This document shows, piece by piece, positions 1-9,490 of a stretch of 64,000 nt of DNA; the first letter of the stretch is position 1; the number at the start of each line of letters is the position of its first letter. This stretch comes from Chloroflexota bacterium (lineage in GTDB: Bacteria; Chloroflexota; Anaerolineae; UBA4142), in NCBI GenBank assembly GCA_016215025.1, contig JACRMI010000124.1, forward strand, positions 1 to 64,000, read 5' to 3'. Below the pieces are notes generated by a model, which made no database searches, was not told the origin of the DNA, and saw only the letters and a list, made by a program, of their open reading frames with translations. Position numbers and translations under genes: made by a program.

Positions 1-2
1 AG

Positions 3-125
3 CGGGTACAAACTCATCGGCAGCGTTTTCGTATGCACACGCGTTCCGTCAAGCGTTCCAAGGCGCAACTCAAAGATATCGTGCGGCGCTGGAAATCACT
101 CCCCCTGGATGATGTGCCCAAGTGA
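3..125 (+). CDS. C-terminal fragment of an unidentified basic protein
   Basis: An open frame enters from the left edge and stops with TGA at 123-125. The 40 visible residues are rich in Lys and Arg and end in RRWKSLPLDDVPK. It could be the tail of a nucleic-acid-binding protein, but I do not recognise a family. The other two plus frames also stop within 160 bases, so this reading rests only on its basic, gene-like composition and on the bidirectional terminator just after it. Confidence 0.3.
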   Translation, partial: RVQTHRQRFRMHTRSVKRSKAQLKDIVRRWKSLPLDDVPK

Positions 126-175
126 CTTTTGCGCTAATGCCTTAATTCAACGTTGACGACAGTTATCGACAAAAA

Positions 176-207
176 ACAGTGAACAGGCGGCAAGTCCTGT
201 TCACTGT
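176..207. terminator. Bidirectional Rho-independent terminator
   Basis: A perfect 12-bp stem (176-187 pairs with 196-207) encloses an 8-nt loop. It is preceded by six A and followed by a T-rich run, so it can end transcription from both sides: the fragment on the left and the methyltransferase on the minus strand. The stem is built from the word CAGTGAACAG, which recurs near 37.39 kb and 54.14 kb. Confidence 0.8.
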
Positions 208-217
208 CTACTTTTTA

Positions 218-1051
218 CTATTCATTGCTTTTGCGCGCGGTCCCGTAAACCACCGACACTCCCACGTGCAATCCATCCTCTCGGAACAACGGCCGCATTC
301 GGGCTAGGTGTTCTTCTTTGAACTTGCGCCGCGTCTCTTCGGGCATTCGCAAAATCGATGCGCGATTACCCAACGTCATTTGAAACGCCCACCAATCTGC
401 TTCGCTACGATAAACGACATCGTACACCTTGAGCTGCGTTTCAACCTCGACAAACCCAGCTTCTTCCAAAACCGACTTGACGTCATCGGGCGAATAGACC
501 ACGCGCTGCGGCGTTCGCACGGCCGTATCGTACGCGCGCGCCTGCTCCGCGAAAATGCGCCAGCCCGGATCGAACGGCGGTGGTTCACTCCCAAACACGG
601 TCACGCCCAAACGCCCTCCCGGAACAAGAACCCGATACATTTCTTTCAACGCGACCTTCATCGATGGAAAGAAAAACAGCGCAAACGCGCACGTGACCAT
701 ATCGAAAATTTCGTCGCGAAATTCCAAATGCTCGGCGTCCATCTTGTACAGCTCGAAGTTATCCAGCCCAGCTTCGCGCGCAATCGATTCCGTTTCGTCC
801 AGCATCTTGCTCGACAAATCGATTCCAACGACGCGACCATATCGTCCGACAATTTCTGCTGCTGGGATTAGCACCGCGCCCTTGCCCGTGGCGACATCCA
901 ACACGCGCTCGCCGCCGGCGAGGTGCATCAACTCGACTAGTTGCCCACCGAATTTTCGAAAAACACTTGGACCTTCGCGGTCGTAGCGTTCTGCCGCGCC
1001 GTCAAAAATCTCTTCGATGGTTTCTTTCGTGGCGACAATTGGATTAGCCAT
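218..1051 (-). CDS. Class I SAM-dependent methyltransferase (UbiE-like)
   Basis: 277 residues. It transfers a methyl group from S-adenosylmethionine to an unknown acceptor. Motif I (VLDVATGKG) lies near residue 50-58, followed by the acidic residue of GIDLS that binds the SAM ribose, then DMVTCAFALFFFP (motif II region) and LVPGGRLGVTVFG (motif III region). The fold is that of the UbiE/Methyltransf_11 group; the substrate cannot be told. I chose the ATG at 1051; a GTG six bases upstream fits the GGAGAG better and is possible. It lies downstream of the GT-C gene cluster on the same strand, with the bidirectional terminator just past its stop, so it may modify a lipid or sugar product of that cluster. 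Confidence 0.85.
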   Translation of the reverse strand: MANPIVATKETIEEIFDGAAERYDREGPSVFRKFGGQLVELMHLAGGERVLDVATGKGAVLIPAAEIVGRYGRVVGIDLSSKMLDETESIAREAGLDNFELYKMDAEHLEFRDEIFDMVTCAFALFFFPSMKVALKEMYRVLVPGGRLGVTVFGSEPPPFDPGWRIFAEQARAYDTAVRTPQRVVYSPDDVKSVLEEAGFVEVETQLKVYDVVYRSEADWWAFQMTLGNRASILRMPEETRRKFKEEHLARMRPLFREDGLHVGVSVVYGTARKSNE

Positions 1052-1107
1052 GTTCACCAACTCTCCAGGGTTCCCGAATTTCCAGGAAACAAAGAAACTA
1101 AAGGAAA

Positions 1108-3060
1108 TCAGGGGAATTTGACCGAACCGATTTCTACTGGTTCTCCTAACATCTCAGAATCGGATTGACGATACATGCCAACGAGCAATCTGTAACTGCC
1201 CGACAAATCAGGAGGCAACGGGATCGTTTGCTCGTCGCGCAGCGTTTCGCCGATGGTCCACATCGACGTTGGATAAAATTCACCGCCGACTTGGTGGTCG
1301 TTGCCCTGCGCAACCTTGTTGCCTTTCGCATCAAGCAAGTGAACGAACGTCGCATAATTCGCATCGAGTTTCGATTGGGGCTGCCAGTAGATCGCGATGC
1401 GCATTTCCTCCGAATTACGTTCGACATCGTAACCAGTAATCCGAACCTTATCTGCGAACAAGGCGTCGCTTGTAAATTGCGCCTGCGCATCTGATGTTTG
1501 CCGAAGCACACGCCACAGTCCATCCGCCTCTGCGACGCGATACTTGACCTCGATGCCTGGCATCGGCTTGATGAAATAAATCGGACGACCAGAATTCAAT
1601 ACACTATCGGTCAGCCGCACGACGTTGGCATGTTGCGGCGCGGGCGTGATGAGCGGAAACAGTCCCACCACATCGCGGCGCACGTTCTCGACGTACTGCA
1701 TGTACCACATCGGCATCATTTCGTCGCGATCATTCGAAATCAGAATCGCATTTTGCGGAAGGGGCACAGATAGCAGGCGCGCCCACTGGTCACGCGGTTG
1801 AATCTCGCCGCTACGGTCGCCGTAAGGATAATTGCTGACGAGTTGAGCAACCACCATGCCGGTAAGAATCAGGGAACACGCAATACGCAATACGCGGTTC
1901 GTGGCTCCCTCAAAAATCCATGCGATGGCCGTTCCAATCCAAATCGCCCACACGAGATAGGCGGGAATATAATAGTGATAAATATCGCCGATGTGATAGA
2001 CCGCTGCGAATAATAGTGTGACGACAAAACCGCCAAACAACAAGGTAACGCGCGCCCACTCGCGCCGTCCAACCACTGCGATGAATCCGACCACGCCAAG
2101 TATAGCCCCCATCACGCCGAATTGATCGAACAGCAATTGGGGAAACGCCGCCAAGCGAGCAACACTCACCGCATCCCAGCCAATCTCGAACTGAAAGACT
2201 CGACCGAGCAGATAGTTAACGAGCCCGCTTAGCGAGTTGTCGTACAAAATCAATTCGGGTCCGGGCGAGAGGGAGAGCGTGGCGTACGGGGAAACCGGCG
2301 CGCGGAGAGGGATATAGAGGTAGAGTAAAAGAGGAAGTAAAAAGCAAAATGTAAAAAGTAAAAAGCGCGAAGCGTGCGTGAGACGTGATACGTGATACGT
2401 GGTGCGTGGTGCGTGGTACGTGGTGCGAATCGCGGAAGACGGAACACGAAACACAGAACACGCTTGGCTCTTCCAAATCACCCACGCAAAAAAGAGACCA
2501 AAGACAGGTAGCCACAAAATGATCGAGCGGTGATGCGTGAGAGCGAGACCGCAGGAAAAACAAAATACGGCAAACGTTTTTGCATTGGGTTGTGGTTGCC
2601 AGCGCAGCGCAAGGTAAATTAAGAGCGCGACAAAGAATGCGTTGAGGTCGTACGTCTCCGCTGCGCTCGCGTCGTACCAAAACATGCGCGTCATCGCAAA
2701 CGCGAGCGTCGCGATGATGGCTGCACCGCGATGATGCGCTATTTCCTGGGCGGCGAGATACACAGCGGCAACTGCCAGCGCCGCCGTAATGGCAGTGAAC
2801 AAATTCAAGCGAAAAGCTGGGTTGCCAATGGGAATCAAATGCTGAAAAATTCCACCGAGGATGAGATAAAGTGGATAACCCGTTGGATGCACAAACGAAA
2901 AATTCCACGCGGCGAACTGAAACTCGCCGCCGTCCGCATCGACCACGTCGGGCGCAAGCGTGCGGAGGTAGAGCAATAACGCGGCAAAAAAAATGCTGAC
3001 TGCCAGCCACGGGTCTTGCCACAATGAAAAAAATTTAGAGCGCGCGCTGTTTTGTATCAA
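1108..3060 (-). CDS. DUF2723 GT-C type membrane glycosyltransferase
   Basis: 650 residues with about ten membrane helices. The N-terminus carries the DUF2723 signature: PDVVDADGGEFQ in the first loop, then VHPTGYPLYLILG. Family knowledge suggests a protein O-mannosyltransferase-like GT-C enzyme using a polyprenyl-phosphate sugar at the outer face of the membrane. The last 120 residues form a beta-sandwich-like domain (ATFVHLLDAKGNKVAQ) shared with other proteins of this cluster. The start is a TTG preceded by AAGG at good spacing. Oddity: residues near 200-230 (TTYHAPRTTYHVSR) are the translation of a word-like DNA repeat (2325-2463); the paralogue at 16448-18778 lacks this insert between the same two helices. 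Confidence 0.85.
   Translation of the reverse strand: MIQNSARSKFFSLWQDPWLAVSIFFAALLLYLRTLAPDVVDADGGEFQFAAWNFSFVHPTGYPLYLILGGIFQHLIPIGNPAFRLNLFTAITAALAVAAVYLAAQEIAHHRGAAIIATLAFAMTRMFWYDASAAETYDLNAFFVALLIYLALRWQPQPNAKTFAVFCFSCGLALTHHRSIILWLPVFGLFFAWVIWKSQACSVFRVPSSAIRTTYHAPRTTYHVSRLTHASRFLLFTFCFLLPLLLYLYIPLRAPVSPYATLSLSPGPELILYDNSLSGLVNYLLGRVFQFEIGWDAVSVARLAAFPQLLFDQFGVMGAILGVVGFIAVVGRREWARVTLLFGGFVVTLLFAAVYHIGDIYHYYIPAYLVWAIWIGTAIAWIFEGATNRVLRIACSLILTGMVVAQLVSNYPYGDRSGEIQPRDQWARLLSVPLPQNAILISNDRDEMMPMWYMQYVENVRRDVVGLFPLITPAPQHANVVRLTDSVLNSGRPIYFIKPMPGIEVKYRVAEADGLWRVLRQTSDAQAQFTSDALFADKVRITGYDVERNSEEMRIAIYWQPQSKLDANYATFVHLLDAKGNKVAQGNDHQVGGEFYPTSMWTIGETLRDEQTIPLPPDLSGSYRLLVGMYRQSDSEMLGEPVEIGSVKFP
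1874..1897. repeat. Word-like repeat (ACGCAATACGC family) inside a gene
   Basis: Tandem near-copies of CACGCAATACGC lie within the DUF2723 gene and add a short Arg/Thr/Gln-type stretch to the protein. The same word, read from either strand, recurs at 12953-12980 and 15486-15533. Confidence 0.55.
2325..2463. repeat. Composite word-like repeat inserted in a glycosyltransferase gene
   Basis: Three phrases follow one another: A-rich AAAAAGTAAAAAGC words (about 2331-2367), GTGATACGTGGTGCGTGG words (about 2378-2437) and GGAACACGAAACACAG words (about 2438-2463). All are read through in frame by the surrounding gene. Confidence 0.75.
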
Positions 3061-3159
3061 GGCAAACCTTTTGGTGATTATCCAGATAGATCATTTGTCC
3101 CGCGCGCGCCATGCCTTTGTTCGACGCGATAATCGAACACGGGTACTTGCTCGGCACTG

Positions 3160-5265
3160 TCAGTGTAGCAGACCTGGAATAATTCGCCCAAGTCTACCGA
3201 GCGCCAAGAGAGTCGCACCCACAAACCCAGCCAGGCTTACAGTTGAGATGAGGTTGCCTATTTGTTCCGCGGTCCCCTCTTGGTAACGAATCCTCACCGA
3301 ATAATTTTCCCCCCGTGGCAGCGGGACCCGCAGCAAGCCGAACTCGTCACGCGCGGTGGACAGTGGCTGTCCCGCGTCGGTGTAGGCGCGCCAGAGAGGG
3401 TACGCGTACACTTTGACGACGACGCTCGCATCGGTTTGGGCGGTCCGTACGTTCAGATCAATCTGATCGTCCGCCCAGTTGACCAGTTCGACCGTGGCGT
3501 TGTGGGGCGTGATCCACGCACTTGCATAATCGTTGACACGATAGACGAAGAAAAACCCATTGTTGTAGTACGATTGAAATTGCCGCGATGCATCGAGGAA
3601 AACACGCGTGTTATAATCGTTCACGCTGGCGACGATCGTAGTAATGTTGAAGCGTTCACAATAAGCAGCCAGTTGTTCGTCGGACAAGGTATCAAATGGC
3701 ACGCCAAAGAGCGCACGATCATCCAGCTCTTCCGCCAATCCCTGCAGCACCGGTGGATTGATCTTGCCGACCCAGGTCAGTGCGGCAATTGGCGACCAGA
3801 ATGAATACGTGCCGCCCACGATCGGCCGATTGGCGAAAAGAGGAACCAGCCCCATCAGCGTCGTCGGAAAGTGTTGGGTAGCGCGTGCGGTTAATTGGGT
3901 ATAAGAGGAGGTGACCAACACGCGCCCTTCGCTCTCGTGCAAGATTGCCCAGAGTTCGGCAAGCTGATAATCGGCGATAGCTTGGCTGAGAAAGCGCGGC
4001 TCATCCTTCGGTTGTGGTTGAAAGTACGCGACCGATTGCAGAAAGGGTATGCTAAAGAGTCCACTCACCAAAATAGTAAAAGCGGCGATGATGCTCGTAC
4101 GCAGATTGGAACGCAGAGGTTGCCAACGCGGCGCGATACGCACGAGCATGCCATTTGATACGTTGGCAAACCAGGTCGCGAATGCGGATGCCCCAATCGC
4201 CGCGAGCCAGAGCAGCGGCAGATAGAATTCGCCCACGAGCCGCACCGGATCGAGTTGGTAAAAATGCATTCGCTCAAGCAAGATCACGTGTGCCCCCAAC
4301 ATCACTGAACCAACCGCGAACAGCAGAACGATCAAGACGATCAAGACCGCGCGACGTGTGAGAATTTTTTCGCGCCACGCTTTAATCAAGGCAAACAACG
4401 CGAAAAGCGCATAAGGCAAAAGCATCGCATCTGTGAGCAAACGCCACGTCTGGTCAAACGTAGAGCGGATCAGCGGGACCATCTCGGTAGACGCGTGCGT
4501 TGCCAGCGGCAGTAACCAAAATGAGTCGACGGCGACACTCAGTCCAAAAAGCCCGCCCAGCCGGAGACAACTGCGCCAAAACGATAATCGCGGCGCGACA
4601 CCAAGCGCGTACACGGCGAGCGCAAATGCGAGTCCGAAGATATGATAGGGGTGAACCAGAATCGCACTAGCCAGCAGGAGAACAGAGAGCCAAGCATAAC
4701 GCCGACCGCGCCCTTCGATGAAATCAATCCCCCAAACGAGTACAAACGCGTTGAGTCCGAATGCGAGACGTGAGCCGATCATGCCGATAAATAGACCAAT
4801 CGCGCCGTCGAAGAAAGCCGGAAAGACCAATCCAAACAATCCCGCGAGAAAAGCGACTCCGCGCTCGAATTTCAAATGGCGAAGCGCGTAATAAAAACTA
4901 AAGCCAGGCAGCGCGTAGGCGATAAATGCGACGCTCTCGTAGATCAACGCCGTCGAAAATTTTCCAAGGGTGAGGACATTCAAGAGCCATCCCAGGAAGA
5001 CAAACCCGGGCGGGGAGAACTGCAAATGAGGATAGCCGGCGTTCCAAAAGGGAATCCAATCGACCAGGCGTTGGTGGAGCGGTGCGGCAACGTTGAGCGT
5101 GTACCACATCACTCCATAATGGATGGGATGATCCCCATAGATGAACACATCGTCGCGCAAAAGCAAGCCCCCCGCCATCCAAGTGACAAGCGCAAGCGCG
5201 CCGAGCGCGAACGCGTCGCCGATCGAGAAACGTTGCTTGCGTTCACTGGCCGAGGTAGTAATCAT
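3160..5265 (-). CDS. Polytopic membrane protein, PTPS-related/GT-C type
   Basis: 701 residues with about twelve membrane helices and an extracytoplasmic C-terminal domain. The first loop reads YGDHPIHYGVMWY, followed by FSPPGFVFLGW, the pattern of the '6-pyruvoyl-tetrahydropterin synthase related' membrane family (PF10131 type), which is regarded as GT-C-like; the enzymatic reaction is unknown. The ATG at 5265 overlaps the stop of the next upstream gene as ATGA, so the two are translationally coupled. It probably acts in the same envelope-glycan pathway as the flanking glycosyltransferases. Confidence 0.75.
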   Translation of the reverse strand: MITTSASERKQRFSIGDAFALGALALVTWMAGGLLLRDDVFIYGDHPIHYGVMWYTLNVAAPLHQRLVDWIPFWNAGYPHLQFSPPGFVFLGWLLNVLTLGKFSTALIYESVAFIAYALPGFSFYYALRHLKFERGVAFLAGLFGLVFPAFFDGAIGLFIGMIGSRLAFGLNAFVLVWGIDFIEGRGRRYAWLSVLLLASAILVHPYHIFGLAFALAVYALGVAPRLSFWRSCLRLGGLFGLSVAVDSFWLLPLATHASTEMVPLIRSTFDQTWRLLTDAMLLPYALFALFALIKAWREKILTRRAVLIVLIVLLFAVGSVMLGAHVILLERMHFYQLDPVRLVGEFYLPLLWLAAIGASAFATWFANVSNGMLVRIAPRWQPLRSNLRTSIIAAFTILVSGLFSIPFLQSVAYFQPQPKDEPRFLSQAIADYQLAELWAILHESEGRVLVTSSYTQLTARATQHFPTTLMGLVPLFANRPIVGGTYSFWSPIAALTWVGKINPPVLQGLAEELDDRALFGVPFDTLSDEQLAAYCERFNITTIVASVNDYNTRVFLDASRQFQSYYNNGFFFVYRVNDYASAWITPHNATVELVNWADDQIDLNVRTAQTDASVVVKVYAYPLWRAYTDAGQPLSTARDEFGLLRVPLPRGENYSVRIRYQEGTAEQIGNLISTVSLAGFVGATLLALGRLGRIIPGLLH

Positions 5266-7016
5266 GGTCTTGTAGTCACCAAGATATTATCGAAATCAAT
5301 CGCATCTCCTCCGCGCACCGGCAGCCATTCCCATCGTCCAAATGGATGCAAACCCATCCGCAATGCGTAGGTGCCGGGCGCAAAATCGACTGGAACGACC
5401 AGCTTGTGACGCGAAAAAAAGATTTGACCGCTTTGCCACCAGTCCGTCGTGCGACGACCGGCGGATGGAACGCCATCGCTTTTTGCGGCTACCGTTTCCT
5501 TCCCATCGAGTTGAAGCAGCAACCAATAATTCTCGTTTGAAGGATTTAATGCCTGCCAATAGAATTCGACGTTGATCGAATCACCCGGAGATATTTGTGT
5601 TTTATCGACGCGATAATCAATCACGCGAATCGTCTTGCCGAAATCGATTGGCACATCAAGTCTGCCCAGGGAGTATTTCGACAAAGGATCGAGCATAGGC
5701 GGCGAGTAGATAACATGGAGATACAAAAGCATGATGAGCGACAGCATAAACAATCCACCACTCCACAGGATTGCGGCGAACTTGCCGAGAAAGCGACTCA
5801 AGCCAACCACCAATAATGGAGCGAGCAATGACAAACCCGAAAACAATTGTCGACCTTGGTCTGTCCCCAATATGGAAATTGAAAAGCGCAAGTGAGCAAC
5901 GAGCAGCGGAGCCCAGAACGCACAAGCCAAGGCAAGAAGCGAACCCACCTTGGGATCATGTTTCTTGTGACGAACTTGCCTGGCGTAGACGAGCCAGCCC
6001 GTCAAACTGAGCAAACTCAACGCGCCGAGAGCAGCGTATAATCCACCCGGCATTTCTATCTGAGTCATGCCGCCAAACCGTCCCCAGAATCCGGTAAACA
6101 ATCCTCGGAGGTAGAACAATGCGCTTGCCAACGTTACGGGCGTCTGACGAGTCGGCGTTGTAGAAAGAATGAGCGACCAACCCAGTGGATCACCATACTC
6201 GATCTGCGCATAAATCAGCCATGGAACCAGAAAAACTAGACCTACGGCAAAGCACAGCCCGGCAGAAATGGCTACGCGTTTCCAAGCTTGGTTTTTCCAC
6301 GCGCGATAGAGATATATTTCGGCTGTAAAAATCCACAAGACGAGACCGCTAAGTTTCGCGAGGACCGCAAGCCCTAAAAGTATTCCGAGGAGCGCATCGC
6401 CGCGTCTGTCCAATGGCCGTTGCATCATGCGGACGTTAAGCAGGATTCCCAAACTTACCAGCATCACGTTGAGGTTATCATTGTTCACTGACGCTCGAAC
6501 GACAAGAAATTCCGGCAAGAAAGCGACGAAACCTGCTGCGCCGAGCGCGATCCATGATTGAACGGGAAAGATTTCGCGCGCCAATTGCCAGGTCGCCCAC
6601 ACCGTGACAGCGCCCATGGCCACCGAGAGCCATCGTATGATACGCCATGCCAAGGTCCAACCGGAATCAGGGAATGCTTCGCGCCGCGTGTGGAGCAAAA
6701 GATTCGGGGCTTGCAGGTCTTCTAACGCGTAATCGGGATTGGCAATGACTTGAAAATCACTTTGGGGAATCCAGAAGGTTGCCAGCGCGCCCACTATGTA
6801 AGAGAGCGGTGGTTGATGCGATTCGCCTAACGTTGCCCCTTCGTGAGCCGGCAAGCGCTGGTGTTCGACTAAATACTGGACGTAGGCAAAATGCGGGACT
6901 TCGTCCGGCGCTTCGCCCAGTGGAACGATCATGCTGTAGCCAAGCGCGAGAATAATGTACGAACAGATAAGCACGGGGAATCCAACTCGTTGCAGATTCA
7001 CAACGTTCACCTTCAC
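5262..7016 (-). CDS. GT-C family membrane glycosyltransferase
   Basis: 584 residues with about eleven helices. The first outer loop contains GEAPDEVPHFAYVQYL followed by HQPPLSYIVGAL, typical of DUF2142/ArnT-like GT-C enzymes in which the acidic residues bind the metal or lipid-phosphate donor. The C-terminal 110 residues are a beta-rich domain. I chose the GTG at 7016 because it overlaps the upstream TGA as GTGA and gives MKVNVVNLQR; a longer GTG start at 7040 exists but overlaps the upstream gene by 28 bases. It is coupled to the next gene downstream by ATGA. Confidence 0.8.
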   Translation of the reverse strand: MKVNVVNLQRVGFPVLICSYIILALGYSMIVPLGEAPDEVPHFAYVQYLVEHQRLPAHEGATLGESHQPPLSYIVGALATFWIPQSDFQVIANPDYALEDLQAPNLLLHTRREAFPDSGWTLAWRIIRWLSVAMGAVTVWATWQLAREIFPVQSWIALGAAGFVAFLPEFLVVRASVNNDNLNVMLVSLGILLNVRMMQRPLDRRGDALLGILLGLAVLAKLSGLVLWIFTAEIYLYRAWKNQAWKRVAISAGLCFAVGLVFLVPWLIYAQIEYGDPLGWSLILSTTPTRQTPVTLASALFYLRGLFTGFWGRFGGMTQIEMPGGLYAALGALSLLSLTGWLVYARQVRHKKHDPKVGSLLALACAFWAPLLVAHLRFSISILGTDQGRQLFSGLSLLAPLLVVGLSRFLGKFAAILWSGGLFMLSLIMLLYLHVIYSPPMLDPLSKYSLGRLDVPIDFGKTIRVIDYRVDKTQISPGDSINVEFYWQALNPSNENYWLLLQLDGKETVAAKSDGVPSAGRRTTDWWQSGQIFFSRHKLVVPVDFAPGTYALRMGLHPFGRWEWLPVRGGDAIDFDNILVTTRP

Positions 7017-7981
7017 TGACGCGCACGCTGTCGCCACCACAGGACGCCGCCGGGCAAACTGGTTAGGACGATGACCGCGTGAAACAAGATGGACATGGCG
7101 AAGGCGGACTCACTGGGCACGCCGACGAGTCCGAAAAAAAAGATCGTCGCTGCCTCCTTGGGTCCCAATCCGTTGAATGAAATCGGCAACAACAAGACAA
7201 AGGCGATGAGTGGATTGAACAAAAAGAAATAGAGTGGTGAAATGTCGAGGTCTAGCGCGCGCGCAACTGCAAACCAGACAAACGTCGCGACGATAAGGAT
7301 AGCTACCGAGAGTGCGACATTCGCCGCCAGCGCGCCGGAGTTGGAGCGATAAACTTGAACCGCGCGGTAAAGACGCAATGCGCCCGGCTTGAATCGCGTA
7401 AGCGGTCCGAATTCAAAGATGACCGTCAGTCGACGCGCCACGCGGCGACTAAAAAAAAGCGCGCCGCCAACGGCGACTACACCCGCCACCGCGATCACAC
7501 TCCTCTCCAGCGCTTCTAATTCGACGGAACGCGTCAAAAGCGAAAGGGCCAGAATTGTATTCAGCAACGCCACACCGAAAAACGCGAGGAGACCCATCAA
7601 CCGATCAACCACCACCGAAATCGCCGCGGCTTCGGATGTGCCGCGTTCGGCGCGCGCCAACAGGACAACGCGCACAATGTCACCGCCGATATTCGTCGGC
7701 AGGACATTGCCCGCGAACAGACTGGTGAAAGTTATACTCGCCAAGTCCCCAAACGAAACGCCGAGCGTTGGGACGCGGACGAGCGCATACCACTTGAGTA
7801 CGCCCAAGAAAATCGCGAGCAAGTAGAGCGCCAACGCGAGGATCATCCACTGCGGCTGCGTGTGAACGAGACGCGCAAGCAGTCCGGCAGGGTTGAGGCG
7901 CGTGAGGAGAAATACGATCAAGCCCACACTAACCAAAAGCTTGATTAGTGTTCCGAAACGAGGAGAAATTCCAAACTTCAT
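7013..7981 (-). CDS. YbhN/AglD-type flippase-like membrane protein (LPG synthase TM family)
   Basis: 322 residues with eight or nine helices. The conserved stretch FAGNVLPTNIGGDIVRVVLL near residue 80 and NPLIAFVLLLPISFNGLGPKE near residue 260 identify the lysylphosphatidylglycerol-synthase TM region family (UPF0104). Members without the catalytic synthase domain are thought to move or hold lipid-linked sugars. This one lacks any soluble domain. I start at the ATG giving MKFGISPRF; an upstream in-frame start at 8038 would add 19 residues unlike the family. Its place among GT-C enzymes fits a role in moving a lipid-linked intermediate. Confidence 0.8.
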   Translation of the reverse strand: MKFGISPRFGTLIKLLVSVGLIVFLLTRLNPAGLLARLVHTQPQWMILALALYLLAIFLGVLKWYALVRVPTLGVSFGDLASITFTSLFAGNVLPTNIGGDIVRVVLLARAERGTSEAAAISVVVDRLMGLLAFFGVALLNTILALSLLTRSVELEALERSVIAVAGVVAVGGALFFSRRVARRLTVIFEFGPLTRFKPGALRLYRAVQVYRSNSGALAANVALSVAILIVATFVWFAVARALDLDISPLYFFLFNPLIAFVLLLPISFNGLGPKEAATIFFFGLVGVPSESAFAMSILFHAVIVLTSLPGGVLWWRQRARQ

Positions 7982-8053
7982 ATCCGCACGCTTTTGCCAA
8001 CGCGGGTTCGCAGTGCGTAACGTGTCGCGGCAAAGCAAACGCGTGCGGAGAGG

Positions 8054-9391
8054 TCAGCGTGAACGGAAGGCGTAAGCATTGCGATAGCCGATGTCGGTGC
8101 TGAAACTTGAAAATGCTTTCGCGCGCGCCAGACGCACGGGATAGCGCCCGAGGGTGCGCCAACCCCGCGTCGCGATTTGGCTCGGCGAATAGACCTGGCG
8201 GCACAACCAATCATAGCCCACCCGTAATTGCTCTGCCGTCATCAGAGCAGGGCGAAAAGTAACATGGGCCGTATCGTAGTGACTCCATGGAATATTCGGC
8301 AGCAAGCGATCCTCAGCAATCAATAGCTCCCGCTGCGGAGTGGCTGGAAAGGGTGTCAGGACAGTCACACTGACGCTATCGAATTCTGCCTCGCGGATGA
8401 ATTGCCAAGTCTTTTCAAAGACCTCAACCGTATCGTGGTCAAAGCCAAAAACAAAAAGCCCGACGACATTCATGCCGTGTTCGTGGATTGTGCGCACGAT
8501 GCGCTTGTAATCCGAAATCTGTCCTTTAGTTTTTCCGCCCAGGTCACGGCGGTTGTCCGGGTTGATGGATTCAAAGCCGACGAAAAACTTGTCTAGATGC
8601 GCGTGCCGCGCCAAATCCAGGAGGTCGGGATATTGCGCGATGATCAACTCCGTCTGAGTGGTCCAACTGTGAATCGGCAGCGGTTCGAGCGCGCGAAAGA
8701 CTTGTTCGACATAATCCGGATCGGTGCGAAAATTCAGCCCAAAGTTGTCATCGGTAAGAAAAAACCGTTTGATGCGCCGCCGTTGGATCTCCTCCACGAC
8801 TTGCGCGACCGGGCGATGGCGCATGATCTTGCCCGAGACCCGTACCGCCGTGCAAAACGTGCAGTTGCGCGGGCAGCCGCGCGTAATCTCCAAAGAAGGC
8901 GTCCAGTAGTGATGATGTTCATCCACATGGTGGATTACGTGATCCGTAATTGGCGCGAGCGTCTCCAGCGATGCCCATTCGACGTCCACATACCGCGGCT
9001 GCAATTTCTCGTCGGCGAAATCTCGAATGATTTGGGGCCACGTGCGATATGCCTCGCCGACGATTACTGTATCCGCCCAGGGTGCAACGTCATCCGGTAC
9101 CAGTGTCGCATGAACGCCGCCAACGACAACCTTGCTGCCAGATTGATGCGCGCGAGTCGCAATCGCCTGCGCGCGATCAATCGTCAGCGTCATGCTGCTG
9201 ATGCCAACCAAGGTGCGCGGGTTGAGGCGCGCATAGTTCAAGGGACCCAGGTTCTCATCCCAGATTTCTACAGGAATCTCTGCCGGAACCATGGATGCGA
9301 GCCGCATCAACGTATATGGAGAGCCAACCGCCTTGCCCAAGACTCTACCTTGGTGCGCTGGCTGAATCAGTATAATTTTCTCAATATCCAT
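8054..9391 (-). CDS. B12-binding domain radical SAM protein
   Basis: 445 residues. An N-terminal cobalamin-binding domain (about 5-130, VVVGGVHATLVPDD) is followed by a radical SAM core with CPRNCTFC (Cx3Cx2C for the 4Fe-4S cluster) and a C-terminal DUF4070-like region. Relatives include hopanoid methylases (HpnP/HpnR type) and other lipid methyltransferases; the substrate is not readable here. GGAGGTG lies nine bases before the ATG at 9391, which fixes the start; the longer frame begins with TTG upstream of that site. A promoter at 9424-9452 suggests it begins its own transcription unit inside the glycosyltransferase run. It may methylate a lipid or isoprenoid used by the neighbours. Confidence 0.85.
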   Translation of the reverse strand: MDIEKIILIQPAHQGRVLGKAVGSPYTLMRLASMVPAEIPVEIWDENLGPLNYARLNPRTLVGISSMTLTIDRAQAIATRAHQSGSKVVVGGVHATLVPDDVAPWADTVIVGEAYRTWPQIIRDFADEKLQPRYVDVEWASLETLAPITDHVIHHVDEHHHYWTPSLEITRGCPRNCTFCTAVRVSGKIMRHRPVAQVVEEIQRRRIKRFFLTDDNFGLNFRTDPDYVEQVFRALEPLPIHSWTTQTELIIAQYPDLLDLARHAHLDKFFVGFESINPDNRRDLGGKTKGQISDYKRIVRTIHEHGMNVVGLFVFGFDHDTVEVFEKTWQFIREAEFDSVSVTVLTPFPATPQRELLIAEDRLLPNIPWSHYDTAHVTFRPALMTAEQLRVGYDWLCRQVYSPSQIATRGWRTLGRYPVRLARAKAFSSFSTDIGYRNAYAFRSR

Positions 9392-9423
9392 CGAGTATTT
9401 CACCTCCAGCAATGATAGGCGCT

Positions 9424-9452
9424 ACATTAGCGTATTTGCAATACTTTGTCAA
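9424..9452 (-). promoter_or_regulatory. Sigma-70 promoter for the radical SAM gene
   Basis: A perfect TTGACA (9447-9452, minus strand) is separated by 17 bases from TAATGT (9424-9429). The predicted start of transcription lies about 25 bases before the GGAGGTG ribosome binding site. Confidence 0.6.
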
Positions 9453-9490
9453 ACCGTTGCTCGCGACCTTGCAACGACGTACTCGTCGCA

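Noticed and set aside
8597-9415. A 272-codon plus-strand open frame opposite the radical SAM gene
   Set aside because: Antisense to clear Cx3Cx2C and B12-binding motifs; no start signal or family resemblance.
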